Shown here piece by piece: positions 9,353-18,267 of a stretch of 64,000 nucleotides of DNA (positions within the stretch are counted from its first letter, which is position 1; each line of letters begins with the position of its first letter). This DNA is from UBA6382 sp963617965 (GTDB lineage: Bacteria; Bacteroidota; Bacteroidia; Bacteroidales; Bacteroidaceae): the NCBI GenBank assembly GCA_963617965.1, contig CAVEQO010000002.1, positions 1 to 64,000 on the forward strand, in the 5' to 3' direction. Position numbers and translations under genes: made by a program. The notes beneath the pieces are model-generated. The model did no database searches and was not told the origin of the DNA. It saw nothing but the letters and a program-made list of their open reading frames with translations.

Positions 9353-9727
9353 TCAAAGTGGTGTCTCCCCGTCTTTGCTACTTTTGCTGCTGTCGCACAG
9401 CAGAGTTGTGACCAGAAAACTTGCTATCGGGTTCGCTATCCACTTCTTCCTATTGGCATATACCAACAGGCACACGAGCAAATATACCAATGCCACAACG
9501 GCATATCCGAGCGGCACGCTGCCGGTAAGACCGGAAATCCACGAACTGACGGCGAGGGACACAAAAACAATGCACAACAGCAATACCAGCATGATGACAC
9601 CCCACACCACAAGCGCAGTGAGCAGTATCGTCAATTTTTCGGTAAACGACAGCACAACATACTCGCGCTGCAGACCAAGATATCGCCTTATCCCCGCAAC
9701 AATCCTATGGACAGAAGACTTCTCCAT
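9353..9727 (-). CDS. Phage-holin-family-like (superfamily III type) membrane protein
   Basis: 124 residues from the ATG giving MEKSSVHR. A short amphipathic N-terminus is followed by two strong transmembrane segments, one around residues 42-67 and one around 76-96, then a polar Ser/Lys tail. The pattern fits the chromosomal 'phage holin family' proteins that usually sit next to YtxH genes, which are not lysis proteins. It lies between the YtxH gene and the small protein, as is common in Bacteroidetes. Confidence 0.7.
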   Translation of the reverse strand: MEKSSVHRIVAGIRRYLGLQREYVVLSFTEKLTILLTALVVWGVIMLVLLLCIVFVSLAVSSWISGLTGSVPLGYAVVALVYLLVCLLVYANRKKWIANPIASFLVTTLLCDSSKSSKDGETPL

Positions 9728-9912
9728 AAGCGGAACTGTTTCGTTTCCTTGCAAAAACACGTTTCAGACACACCAACGAGAGCATCACACGAAAACCGCC
9801 AATGCCGCAAACAGGGGGACAATCCCCCTCGTTACCTTATTCCCCAAAGCCGGGCACGACCGACGGGAGGGCGACACTTGCGGACGGAATCCGCACCATC
9901 GCGACACTGTCC

Positions 9913-10116
9913 CTATTCTGCGTTCTGCAATTCGTCAGCAATGTCATCAACCAAGCTGTCCATCTCCTTGCGGCTGAGTTTGATACCGCGGCTGCGGATA
10001 GCCTCTGCAATCTTCGCACGGAGATCCGACCCCTTTTCCGGGGCGAAAAGCAAGCCGCAGGCTGCACCGATGACGGCTCCTCCAAGTACTGCGGCAAAAA
10101 CACCTATTCCTTTCAT
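9913..10116 (-). CDS. YtxH domain-containing protein
   Basis: Small 67-aa protein. A Gly/Ala-rich hydrophobic N-terminal helix (GVFAAVLGGAVIGAACGLLF) is followed by the APEKGSDLR signature of YtxH proteins and a charged C-terminal helix. The family is linked to the cell envelope and stress, with no defined biochemistry. It is the first gene of the minus-strand operon leading to ruvX and def, with its own upstream promoter box. About 185 bp with no gene separate it from the next member. Confidence 0.85.
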   Translation of the reverse strand: MKGIGVFAAVLGGAVIGAACGLLFAPEKGSDLRAKIAEAIRSRGIKLSRKEMDSLVDDIADELQNAE

Positions 10117-10145
10117 TGCGTTACACTTTTAAGTTGTTTATGCTT

Positions 10146-10153
10146 CAAAATTA
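10146..10153 (-). promoter_or_regulatory. -7 box for the YtxH-ruvX-def operon
   Basis: TAATTTTG on the minus strand, about 30 bp upstream of the YtxH start, matches TAnnTTTG. Confidence 0.55.
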
Positions 10154-10258
10154 GGCAACTTTTTCAACAAAACCTATTTTGCCAACAAAAAAGTTTTAAA
10201 TAAAGCATAAAATACGCTAATAACCATCGTTGCTGCTTGTCGGTTGAGTGGAATTTGT

Positions 10259-10266
10259 TATATTTG
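10259..10266 (+). promoter_or_regulatory. -7 box for the SPOR lipoprotein gene
   Basis: TATATTTG, with a TTTG-like GTTG/GAATTTG context upstream. It leaves a leader of about 80 nt to the ATG and excludes the longer upstream reading frame as translated sequence. Confidence 0.5.
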
Positions 10267-10352
10267 CAGAAAATTATGAAAGCGATGGCGACCGCCTGCA
10301 TACCCAGCATCGCCAGAAGCAGAACTATACACACCATCAAACACATTTCCCC

Positions 10353-10865
10353 ATGAACAAGACAAAGACTTATGCGGCAGTTGCCCTATGCATGGCTCTC
10401 GCTTTCGGTTTGTCATCATGCAAATCAAACGAAAGTCTCTACAAGAAAGCCTATGAGAAAGCACAGGCCGCAAACCAGGGAACGCAGCAGGTAACGGAAG
10501 ATCCGGCAACAATCAGCGTAACACCCGTGCAGCAAGAAACCACCACAACGACTGTTGCCGCACCTGTGACAAGGACTGCCACAGACACCAATGTCAAGAT
10601 ACAGCAGGAAAACGTTCAACTGATAGACGGAGCCGGTCTCAAAGCATATAGCGTTGTATGCGGCAGCTTCAGCCTGCAGGCCAACGCTGTCAGTCTGCAA
10701 CAGAAACTAAAGCAAAACGGTTATCAGGCACAGATTGCCATAAACCCGGAGCGCAAGCTCTACCGGGTAATAGCCTCCACCCACGACACAAGAGACCAGG
10801 CCACCGAGTCGCGCAACAACCTCCGCGCCACCTATCCTGACGCATGGTTGCTGTACAAGAAATAA
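10353..10865 (+). CDS. SPOR domain lipoprotein
   Basis: 170-residue outer-envelope lipoprotein. The signal peptide ends in a lipobox (FGLSSC) near residue 22. A Thr-rich linker and a C-terminal SPOR domain (about residues 95-168: YSVVCGSFSLQANA through YRVIASTHDTRDQA) follow. SPOR domains bind denuded peptidoglycan glycan strands at the division site. The frame extends upstream, but the ATG before NKTKTYAAV gives the signal peptide and lies downstream of the promoter. Confidence 0.92.
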   Translation: MNKTKTYAAVALCMALAFGLSSCKSNESLYKKAYEKAQAANQGTQQVTEDPATISVTPVQQETTTTTVAAPVTRTATDTNVKIQQENVQLIDGAGLKAYSVVCGSFSLQANAVSLQQKLKQNGYQAQIAINPERKLYRVIASTHDTRDQATESRNNLRATYPDAWLLYKK

Positions 10866-10873
10866 GTTTCTGA

Positions 10874-10944
10874 AACACCCGAAAACAAAAAAGCCACGGG
10901 CTGCACCTGAGGTGCAGCCCGTGGCTTTTTTGTTTTCGGGTGTT
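10874..10944. terminator. Bidirectional terminator with 34-bp perfect arms
   Basis: A perfect inverted repeat with arms at 10874-10907 and 10911-10944 and a 3-nt loop. The GC-rich core is flanked by A6 on the left and T6 on the right, so it works in both directions between the convergent SPOR and tonB genes. The arms are unusually long for an intrinsic terminator. Confidence 0.9.
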
Positions 10945-11049
10945 CATCAATGCAAGACAACACGTCGCAAAAGCAAATCCGCAGCCAGACAACATATTGA
11001 CTGACTGCGGACTATAATCAAACAACCGGAGGAAATCCCCCGACAATAG

Positions 11050-11886
11050 CTACTCAATGGTAAGCCTTACCGGTATCTGATACCATACTTTTACAGGTTT
11101 GCCCTGTTGGCGACCGGGAGTGAAGCGGGGAAGATTTGAAATGACCCGTTTGGCTTCCTTGTCGCAATAAGAGTCAAGACCCTTGAGGATTTGCACTTCA
11201 CCGACAGAACCGTTTTCCTTTACCACGAAACGCACCATAATCGTACCCTGCACTCCGTCCTCAAGCGAAACCTGAGGATATTTGAAGTGATCCAGAATAT
11301 ACTTCTGCAATGCCTGTTCTCCACCGGGGAATACAGGCATCTGCTCCACAAAGGTGAAGACCTTGGCGTCGCCCTCACCACCGCCGGCAGAAGCCACGGC
11401 GCCGAGCTGCTTTTGGTCGTTCTTGATATTTGTGGAAGTCTCGTCGTTGCCCTGGAAATTGAACTCACCCATCTTCGCCTTGGCCTCCTGAGCCTTTTGC
11501 TGTGCGATAAGTTCCTTGTCTTCGGCCGGCGTGTCGGTAATCTCCGGAACAGTAAACTGTATGGACGAAGCCATTTCGGTTACTGTTTCCATGGGAGTTT
11601 CGTCTGGTTTTGACTCCTCCTGAAAGATTTCCTCCTCCTCTTCCTCCTGCTCAACGTTCTGCAGTTGCATTGCCTGATCGTTGCCGAGCTCAGCCGCAGC
11701 CCGCTCGATAACCCCGGCAAAGAACACTGCGAAAGCTATGGCCACAAAGATGATGAGCAAGCTCAACAGTGCAATCACATTACGCCTGCCGGTGCCGGCA
11801 CGCATCTGATAAGCGCCATAATTCTTGTTGCGACCCTCAAAAAGAATGTCGTTCCAACTTTTGGATAAGATATCTACATCTGCCAT
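11050..11886 (-). CDS. tonB: Energy transducer TonB
   Basis: Couples the proton motive force to outer-membrane TonB-dependent transport. In 278 residues: a cytoplasmic N-terminus with the Bacteroidetes-type NKNYGAYQMR motif, one membrane helix (about 34-55), an acidic Glu-rich periplasmic stretch, and the C-terminal TonB domain (VQGTIMVRFVVKENGSVGEV ... FTPGRQQGKPVKVWY). It is the last gene of the exbB-exbD-exbD-tonB cluster, 12 bp after exbD. Confidence 0.93.
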   Translation of the reverse strand: MADVDILSKSWNDILFEGRNKNYGAYQMRAGTGRRNVIALLSLLIIFVAIAFAVFFAGVIERAAAELGNDQAMQLQNVEQEEEEEEIFQEESKPDETPMETVTEMASSIQFTVPEITDTPAEDKELIAQQKAQEAKAKMGEFNFQGNDETSTNIKNDQKQLGAVASAGGGEGDAKVFTFVEQMPVFPGGEQALQKYILDHFKYPQVSLEDGVQGTIMVRFVVKENGSVGEVQILKGLDSYCDKEAKRVISNLPRFTPGRQQGKPVKVWYQIPVRLTIE

Positions 11887-11898
11887 ACTTATAACGCT

Positions 11899-12534
11899 TT
11901 AATGATTGGACTTGTAAGCCTCAAGAGTTGCCTTGTCCGTATCATCGATAGGTACAATCACGTACTTGCCGATGTTACAGAGGGTCATTTCATCGAGTGT
12001 CTCTATCAGATTGTCATAATTGGAGCCGTCGCACGGCTTGATGATAACCTGTGGAGTACCTTTCTCGCTCTTGACAGCATTGAACTTCTCTTCAAATTCG
12101 GCCTGCAGGGCTTCCTGAGCACCCTTTGCGCTACCCGTCATCCTGTTAAGCCTCGCCTCATACTCCTTGCGTATGTTTTCGGCTTTGTCGTAGGCGGGAT
12201 TGTGCTTCTTGAGGGTCTCGTGCAGGCTTTTCAAACCGTCAACCGGAGTATCGCTCGTGAAATACACTTGTCTCATTGTATTTGGAGCGTCGGTAGGCTT
12301 GCCCGTGTAGACGTACACCTTGTTGTCTTCGTCGAGGATTACGGAAACAGCCTCTTTCGTGTCTACCTGACTGCGGTTTTTCTCCTCCGTCTTGTTGGTA
12401 GGCATGGCTATCTCCATAGTCTGCGGCTTGGCCAGAGTGGTACACAGCATAAAGAAAGTAACAAGAAGCATCATCATATCCACCATCGGCGTGAAGTCGA
12501 CGCGGGCATTCATTTTCTTTTGTTTTGTCTTCAT
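11899..12534 (-). CDS. exbD: Biopolymer transporter ExbD (second copy)
   Basis: 211-residue ExbD/TolR-type protein. A short cytoplasmic N-terminus carries the DFTPMVDMMMLLVTFFML signature, with the membrane Asp that forms the proton path with ExbB. The periplasmic domain is large, longer than classical ExbD, as in Bacteroidetes duplicated ExbDs. It lies 14 bp after the other exbD. Confidence 0.9.
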   Translation of the reverse strand: MKTKQKKMNARVDFTPMVDMMMLLVTFFMLCTTLAKPQTMEIAMPTNKTEEKNRSQVDTKEAVSVILDEDNKVYVYTGKPTDAPNTMRQVYFTSDTPVDGLKSLHETLKKHNPAYDKAENIRKEYEARLNRMTGSAKGAQEALQAEFEEKFNAVKSEKGTPQVIIKPCDGSNYDNLIETLDEMTLCNIGKYVIVPIDDTDKATLEAYKSNH

Positions 12535-12548
12535 TTCCGTTTCCTCCT

Positions 12549-13193
12549 TTATTCTGCGGGTCTGCTCTTGAGCTCGGTGAGCAGGTTATAGCGGTTTTCC
12601 TGTATATCCTGCAACGAGTTCATGACCAACTTGATTGTACTGTAAGGCGTATCCTTGCTTGACTTGATGGCTATGCGCAGGACACGGTCATGCGTCTCCC
12701 CCTTGGCATTGGGAGTCATGCCCTTGTTGATATCGTTGTAGATACCGCGCACGGCTTTGATGATCTGCTTGAACTGGCTGTCGGTAGTGGCGTCGTCCTG
12801 CGAACCCCTACCCTCAACCATTTCACCTATTGTAACCTTTATCGACTGAGTTTCCTTAAAAGACTCTATATCCGCTTTCTTGATGTTTCCGCACATCGGC
12901 AGCGTCTTGATCTTGCCCGCAAGCTTGTTGACAATCGGCGCATTGTCAAGGTTGATATAGATATCCGGCACTGCGTTGGGATTGTCCTTGGCCGGGGCCG
13001 ACAGATAGATTGTCATGATATCGGTCGAAGGAATCTGGACTTCAGACACGGACTTCGGAGTCTGCACCTGAACAGGTTCAGGTTTCGTGAACGTACCAGC
13101 CATCAGGAAAAAGGTAAGCAATAGGAGCATAACGTCGCTCATAGGCGTCATGTCTATGAACAAGTCTGCTTTTTTGATTTTAAATCGTCCCAT
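12549..13193 (-). CDS. exbD: Biopolymer transporter ExbD (first copy)
   Basis: 214 residues. The N-terminus KADLFIDMTPMSDVMLLLLT contains the conserved transmembrane Asp. The periplasmic part is longer than in E. coli ExbD. It follows exbB by 27 bp and differs clearly in sequence from the second ExbD, so the pair probably forms mixed complexes with one ExbB pentamer. Confidence 0.9.
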   Translation of the reverse strand: MGRFKIKKADLFIDMTPMSDVMLLLLTFFLMAGTFTKPEPVQVQTPKSVSEVQIPSTDIMTIYLSAPAKDNPNAVPDIYINLDNAPIVNKLAGKIKTLPMCGNIKKADIESFKETQSIKVTIGEMVEGRGSQDDATTDSQFKQIIKAVRGIYNDINKGMTPNAKGETHDRVLRIAIKSSKDTPYSTIKLVMNSLQDIQENRYNLLTELKSRPAE

Positions 13194-13220
13194 AATATTG
13201 TCTTTACCTTTTTAAGTCGA

Positions 13221-14048
13221 TTAGTGTGTCAACGCGTAATTCTGAACGATAATGAAACCGACTTCTTCCAAAGAATAGGTAAACCTGTCAATTCTGTTTG
13301 TGTAGAAATTATAGAAAATCAATGCGAGGGCGGATGTCGCGATACCGGATGCCGTGTTCACAAGAGCCTCGGAAATACCGGTGGAAAGAGCGGAAGAGTC
13401 GCCGCCGCCTTCGCCGGAAATACTCTGAAACGACTTGATCATACCGAGCACCGTACCAAACAGACCCGTCAGCACACCGAGTGATGTCAGCACACCGAGA
13501 ATGGGGAGGTTCATCTGCAGAGTCGGCATCTCAAGAGCCGTGGCATCGTCAAGGGCGGCCTTGATGGCTTCAAGCTTCTGCGCCTTTGTCTTGGTTGTCT
13601 CTGCCTCTTCAGCCTGATAGCGTTCGAGGGCGGCACGCACCACGTTGGCTACAGATCCCTGCTGTGCATCACAGGCCTTGAGGGCTGCGGCAATGTCATT
13701 GGCGGCCATGGCCTTGCGGACAGTCTCGGTGAACTTCTCAAGGCTTCCCTTGCCGAAAGCAGTGCGGAGAGCCAGCCAGCGCTCAACCACAAGCACTATG
13801 ACCGTATAGAACATGCCGTGGATAACAGGAACCACAACACCACCCTTGAAGATCGTACCGATGAGGTCAATCGGGTCGTTTGCATTGTCTCCGCCCTGGA
13901 AATGGCTGCCATTGCCGAACACAGTGTAGAAAATGATAAACGCAATGATAATGCAGATAAGAATCACGACAAATGCATTCTTGATGCCTTTAAAACCTTC
14001 GCCCTTCTGAGCCGGCTTCTTGGTTGGAGCCTTAGTTGTTGTACTCAT
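13221..14048 (-). CDS. exbB: MotA/TolQ/ExbB proton channel protein
   Basis: 275 residues from the ATG giving MSTTTKAP; an upstream extension of the frame lies across the promoter region and is rejected. Three or more membrane segments are visible: about 23-45, 70-90 and two C-terminal ones. The conserved channel block LPILGVLTSLGVLTGLFGTVLGMIKSF is present near residues 180-207. With the two ExbDs it drives TonB. First gene of the cluster. Confidence 0.93.
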   Translation of the reverse strand: MSTTTKAPTKKPAQKGEGFKGIKNAFVVILICIIIAFIIFYTVFGNGSHFQGGDNANDPIDLIGTIFKGGVVVPVIHGMFYTVIVLVVERWLALRTAFGKGSLEKFTETVRKAMAANDIAAALKACDAQQGSVANVVRAALERYQAEEAETTKTKAQKLEAIKAALDDATALEMPTLQMNLPILGVLTSLGVLTGLFGTVLGMIKSFQSISGEGGGDSSALSTGISEALVNTASGIATSALALIFYNFYTNRIDRFTYSLEEVGFIIVQNYALTH

Positions 14049-14137
14049 TTTTTTGATGTTTTTAGTTTGATTTATGATGATTGATATTTGTCCAAGTGCG
14101 TCTTTGTAGTCAACGGCACACAGCCACATTTATTGTA

Positions 14138-14145
14138 CAAAATTA
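14138..14145 (-). promoter_or_regulatory. -7 box for the exbB-tonB operon
   Basis: TAATTTTG on the minus strand, 90 bp upstream of exbB. It lies back to back with the ilvE promoter. Confidence 0.55.
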
Positions 14146-14239
14146 AATTGAATATGGATAGCCGCCAAGTTTTTAACGGCAAATTCTTGTTAAATCAAGA
14201 AAAAAAAACAATTTCACGTTACAGCATTGACTTTTTATA

Positions 14240-14247
14240 TAAATTTG
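14240..14247 (+). promoter_or_regulatory. -7 box for ilvE
   Basis: TAAATTTG, about 80 bp upstream of the ilvE ATG. Reading frame upstream of that ATG is therefore mostly untranscribed or leader. Confidence 0.55.
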
Positions 14248-14327
14248 CACCACAGACAGTTTTCCTCTTTGCAGAGACTCTATCGCAACACGTTTTCAGA
14301 CAACGGACAAAAAACACCAACAACAAT

Positions 14328-15347
14328 ATGGAAACCATAGACTGGGGAAACCTCCCGTTCAGCTACATGCGCACAGACTACAACGTGCGTTGCCGCTACA
14401 GCGGCGGAAAATGGGGAGAGATAGAAGTATGCTCTTCCGAAACCATCAATATCCACATGGCAGCCACCTGCCTGCACTACGGACAGGAGTCCTTTGAGGG
14501 ACAGAAAGCATTCCGCTGCCCCGACGGCAAAATACGAGTGTTCCGCATTGACGAGAACGCCGCCAGAATGCAAAGTACCTCGCGCGGCATCATGATGCCG
14601 GAAATGCCCACAGACCTGTTCATAGAGATGGCCAAAAAAGTCATCAAACTCAACGAACGCTTCATTCCGCCATACGAGAGTGGGGCTGCCCTCTATCTCC
14701 GTCCGCTTATGATAGGCACAAGCGCACAGGTCGGAGTACACCCCGCATCCGAATATCTTTTCCTTATTTTCGTCACTCCGGTAGGGCCGTACTTCAAGGG
14801 CGGATTCGCATGCACCGACTACTGCATCACGCGCAACTACGACCGTTCCGCCCCGCTCGGCACAGGCAAATACAAAGTGGGGGGCAACTATGCCGCCAGT
14901 CTGCGTGCCAATGATCTGGCCCACAAGGCAGGTTACTCCTGCGAGTTTTACCTTGACGCCAAGGAGAAAAAATACATCGACGAGTGTGGCGCAGCCAATT
15001 TCTTCGGCATCAAGAACAACACCTACATAACCCCCAAGTCAACCTCCATACTGCCTTCCATCACCAACAAGAGCCTTCAGCAGCTGGCCCTTGACCTCGG
15101 TCTAAAGGTGGAATGCCGCCAGATACCGGAGGAAGAGCTCAGCACTTTTGAGGAAGCGGGAGCTTGCGGTACGGCGGCGGTCATCAGCCCCATCCTCAAG
15201 ATTGACGATCCCGAAACGGGAAAGAGCTATGTCATCAGCAAAGACGGAAAGCCCGGTCCCATATGCGAGAAGCTCTACCACAAACTGCGCAACATACAGT
15301 ACGGCATAGAGCCCGACATCCACAATTGGAATCTTGTGATTGACTGA
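14328..15347 (+). CDS. ilvE: Branched-chain amino acid aminotransferase
   Basis: PLP-dependent class IV aminotransferase (339 aa) for the last step of Ile, Leu and Val synthesis. The pyridoxal-lysine region is GTGKYKVGGNYAASL. The class IV signature follows (KYIDECGAANFFGI), with the C-terminal GTAAVISPI block. The start is at METIDWGNLPF, downstream of the promoter, although the frame is open for 80 codons before it. It lies between two envelope clusters on the opposite strand and has no operon partner. Confidence 0.96.
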   Translation: METIDWGNLPFSYMRTDYNVRCRYSGGKWGEIEVCSSETINIHMAATCLHYGQESFEGQKAFRCPDGKIRVFRIDENAARMQSTSRGIMMPEMPTDLFIEMAKKVIKLNERFIPPYESGAALYLRPLMIGTSAQVGVHPASEYLFLIFVTPVGPYFKGGFACTDYCITRNYDRSAPLGTGKYKVGGNYAASLRANDLAHKAGYSCEFYLDAKEKKYIDECGAANFFGIKNNTYITPKSTSILPSITNKSLQQLALDLGLKVECRQIPEEELSTFEEAGACGTAAVISPILKIDDPETGKSYVISKDGKPGPICEKLYHKLRNIQYGIEPDIHNWNLVID

Positions 15348-15474
15348 TAGCAGCCCTAAACTTTCCGCACAACAGCAATAATTCGGCAATGTCTGCACCG
15401 GGAAACACAAAATCCTGTCCGGGAAGTCTTTGAATCTACCCGGGAGAGACTTGGCAACGACAGCAATGCCGTCA

Positions 15475-15516
15475 CAAAAAATGTCCCCGGAAGCCTTCTG
15501 GCAGGCTTCCGGGGAC
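15475..15516 (-). terminator. Terminator of the pstS-like/TPR operon
   Basis: Perfect 13-bp arms at 15483-15495 and 15504-15516 with an 8-nt loop, followed on the minus strand by ATTTTTTG. It lies 28 bp beyond the TPR stop, between convergent genes. Confidence 0.85.
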
Positions 15517-15543
15517 AAACATATACAAGACTCTGACGCGAGA

Positions 15544-17097
15544 TTACCACTTGCCAAGAATCTCAAGGTATTTCTTAACATTGCCGGCCAGCGGATTGTC
15601 GTCCTCATACTTGAGAGCCTCCTGTGCGTTGACCTTGGCCTCCTCATCATTGTTCTTTTCAAGCGCGAACCATGCTATGTAGGAATACGCCTGGGCACGG
15701 TGGGGGTTATAGTCTTCACCGGCAAACTTGGGGTTCTTGAGGCGTTCAACCGTCTCTTTCATGTAGTTGGCTGCAATTTCATTTGGATGCTTGCTGTCGT
15801 AAAGCTGGTTGATACGCGAGCGCCAGAACACTGCGAGATAACTCGGATCTCCGTCCTTGATCATTTCTGCGTCCACCTGTGCATAGACAGAGTCGCCGCC
15901 CACGATGTATTTCACACGGAGCAGGGAATCCTCCTTTGTGGCACGGGCGGCGTTGTAGTAGACACGCGCAAGCTTGAAGCGTTCGTTGACATCATTGTCC
16001 TTGTCGGCCAGCTTCATGTATTTGCGATATGCAGCAATGGCGTTGTAGAATTTCTTCTCCTTCTCATACTCCCTGGAAAGGCTGAACTGCGTAGAGGGGT
16101 TTTCGGGGTTGATTTCAAAGGCCTTGTTATAGGCAGCTATCGCTCCCTTGTGGTCACCGAGAGCGGACAAGTACTGTGCCTTGTAGCGATAGTCCAGTTC
16201 CTGATAAACGCTGTCCGGATACTGACCGAAGAATTTGTCGTAAGAGGCTTTGGTTTCGGCCGCCAATGCCGCTTTCTTCTGCTCGAAGTCCAGGGCATAC
16301 TGATTTTCCACGCTGTTCACGTAGGCTTCCTGCAACTCGAACTTGCTGAGGAACTCTATGCGGTTAAGCACGGGATCATTGGCATTGGAGGCCTGAAATT
16401 TCCTTGACATATCGAGGGCTCCCTTATAGTCTTTCGCCATAAACAGGATTATTACATACTCGCGCTGTACGGTGATGTCGCCCTGGCCGTCGGGATATTT
16501 TTCAAAATACTTGTTGTAGTACGCCCGTGCGTTGACCGTGTCGGACAGCTGGAAATACAGCGTACCAAGCACTTGGTTCACCTTCGGGTCATCGCCTTTC
16601 TTTTCCTTTATCTCAGTCATTAGTTCTATTGCGTAGTCCGGATTGATATAGCGGTATACGCCCACCAGCTTCAAATAGGGATCAAGGCTGGTAGAGTCGA
16701 TGGTTTTGGCTTCCTCATATTTCTGCGCAGCCAGACCGTAAGCGTTGTTGTTGTTCATTTCAAAATACGCATCACCCTCCAGATAGACGGCCGGAACGTA
16801 TTTGGCATCCATATCATAGACTTTCTTGGCCAAGCCTATGGCATTACCGAACAATTTGTTTTCCAGAAACCTATATCCGACAGCAATGAGTGCTTCCTTG
16901 TCTTTCTTCAACAGTTTGTTTTTCTCTATTTTCTTCATCACCGTCTCGTCGGTGGGATCCTGCAGCAGCGTCTGGACATAGCCGTTCACCGTTTCCTGAA
17001 GTTCTGCCGGAACCTGAGGAATTACAAACTGAGCCCTGACCCTGCATAGACCGCAGACCGTCGCAAAGGCAAGAAACAAAAAAAGTGTCTTTTTCAT
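15544..17097 (-). CDS. TPR repeat protein, exported
   Basis: 517 residues with a cleavable signal peptide (LFLFLAFATVCGLCRVRA). Helical repeats run through the mature part, with clear TPR units such as LGDHKGAIAAYNKAFEINPE and ALEKNNDEEAKVNAQEALKY. Probably a periplasmic scaffold. It follows the PstS-like gene by 24 bp. In Bacteroidetes such TPR and PstS-like genes usually accompany the exb/tonB cluster. Here they precede it, separated by the opposite-strand ilvE. Confidence 0.8.
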   Translation of the reverse strand: MKKTLFLFLAFATVCGLCRVRAQFVIPQVPAELQETVNGYVQTLLQDPTDETVMKKIEKNKLLKKDKEALIAVGYRFLENKLFGNAIGLAKKVYDMDAKYVPAVYLEGDAYFEMNNNNAYGLAAQKYEEAKTIDSTSLDPYLKLVGVYRYINPDYAIELMTEIKEKKGDDPKVNQVLGTLYFQLSDTVNARAYYNKYFEKYPDGQGDITVQREYVIILFMAKDYKGALDMSRKFQASNANDPVLNRIEFLSKFELQEAYVNSVENQYALDFEQKKAALAAETKASYDKFFGQYPDSVYQELDYRYKAQYLSALGDHKGAIAAYNKAFEINPENPSTQFSLSREYEKEKKFYNAIAAYRKYMKLADKDNDVNERFKLARVYYNAARATKEDSLLRVKYIVGGDSVYAQVDAEMIKDGDPSYLAVFWRSRINQLYDSKHPNEIAANYMKETVERLKNPKFAGEDYNPHRAQAYSYIAWFALEKNNDEEAKVNAQEALKYEDDNPLAGNVKKYLEILGKW

Positions 17098-17121
17098 TGT
17101 GTGTTGTGTTGTTTTAGATTT

Positions 17122-18114
17122 TTAATATCGCTTTATGACCACGTTGTGCGACTGGACGGCCATGTAGGGCAGCAGCTGCGAATGGCGCAGTATCATCATC
17201 TGCCCCATATTGTTGTGGTTCGGGTTATCGGTGACATAATAGTAGAAATGCTTTTCAAGCGAGCGGGTGCGCGGATCGGTTGTAATGATATACAGACACC
17301 GCGTCAGCGGGTAACTGCCCGTGCTGATGTAGAACTGGTACGGCAGGTAGTAGTCTTCGGGATCTTCCGAAGACTTGACCCCGACCTTCATTATCCGCAC
17401 ATTGTCAATGAACGAAAGGCGCGTAGAGTCCTTGTCGTTGCCGACCCAGTCCACCCCAAGCACCCCGATAGCATCCTTGCGGGCTTGTACATATTTTATC
17501 AGCTCCTCATGCGTCTTTGCCGCAAGGAGCCTGCCTTTCAGCTTTTTGCCGGCGCAGAGAGAGTCCTGCATATACCTCACGGTAGAAGATCCGTTGTTGT
17601 CGAACACCAGCTCTATTTCACCTTTTTTGCCGTTGTTGTGGCGAAGCTGAGTCCAATCCGTTATCTTGCCCTCCACTATTTTCCTCACTTCGTCAGCCGA
17701 GATAAGCGAATCGGGATTGGAGAGGTTGGCTATCAGCGTCACGGCATCAAAAGCCACTATCCCTTCCTTTGCCACCAGATTGTACTTTGCCCTGAGGTAG
17801 TTGTGTTCCCTTTCTGTCAGCCCGCGCGTGACAACTATGCTGCGCACCGAATCGGCAAGGAGCAATTTGACGGCACTGTCCTCCGGCATGAAAAGCGGGT
17901 CGGTAAAGGCTTCGGCGTTGCGGTCACGAAAATCCTTTACGAGGATGTCGAATACAGGCCTGAAAGTCTCGTCTATCGCCACACAGACGTAGTCTGACAC
18001 CGGCACGGTATTACCCTTGGAGTCCTTGCGGAACTGCTGTGCGGAACCGCCGCCGCACGAAGACAGCGTCACCACACATAACAACACCACGACTGCACCT
18101 GCGAATCTGCTCAT
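17122..18114 (-). CDS. PstS-like phosphate/ligand-binding lipoprotein
   Basis: 330 residues. The signal peptide has an LSSC lipobox near residue 20, followed by a two-lobed periplasmic binding-protein fold. PstS-type motifs include GIVAFDAVTLIANLSNPDS and the anion-loop region VFDNNGSSTVRYM. No pstABC genes are nearby, so it is more likely a sensor or partner of the TonB machinery than a phosphate ABC transporter component. First gene of a two-gene operon. Confidence 0.8.
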   Translation of the reverse strand: MSRFAGAVVVLLCVVTLSSCGGGSAQQFRKDSKGNTVPVSDYVCVAIDETFRPVFDILVKDFRDRNAEAFTDPLFMPEDSAVKLLLADSVRSIVVTRGLTEREHNYLRAKYNLVAKEGIVAFDAVTLIANLSNPDSLISADEVRKIVEGKITDWTQLRHNNGKKGEIELVFDNNGSSTVRYMQDSLCAGKKLKGRLLAAKTHEELIKYVQARKDAIGVLGVDWVGNDKDSTRLSFIDNVRIMKVGVKSSEDPEDYYLPYQFYISTGSYPLTRCLYIITTDPRTRSLEKHFYYYVTDNPNHNNMGQMMILRHSQLLPYMAVQSHNVVIKRY

Positions 18115-18181
18115 GTTTTTTCCAATATAGTCCGTTTCACCTGCATATGGTCACGGAACGGACAGAAAATTATACGAGTTG

Positions 18182-18189
18182 CAAAAGTA
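18182..18189 (-). promoter_or_regulatory. -7 box for the PstS-like/TPR operon
   Basis: TACTTTTG on the minus strand, about 68 bp from the start codon. It is divergent from the trmB promoter. Confidence 0.5.
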
Positions 18190-18242
18190 ATTATTTATTG
18201 ATAATAATGTGTGTCCCAAATGCTAAATTTAAATAATAAACT

Positions 18243-18250
18243 TAATTTTG
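18243..18250 (+). promoter_or_regulatory. -7 box for trmB-mrp
   Basis: TAATTTTG. The expected transcript start falls near 18257, just before the GTG chosen for trmB, which rules out the more upstream GTG. Confidence 0.55.
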
Positions 18251-18267
18251 CACCCAAAACGAGTCCT

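Noticed and set aside
9811..9830. Short AGGGGG/CCCCCT hairpin in the YtxH-holin gap as terminator
   Set aside because: No T-run follows in the direction of transcription, so it would not terminate.
10164..10346. 60-codon hydrophobic minus-strand frame
   Set aside because: Lies across the two divergent promoters and has no family resemblance; probably chance.
17122..18114. PstS as part of a phosphate ABC transporter
   Set aside because: No pstA, pstB, pstC or phoU gene nearby; the neighbours are a TPR gene and the exb/tonB cluster.
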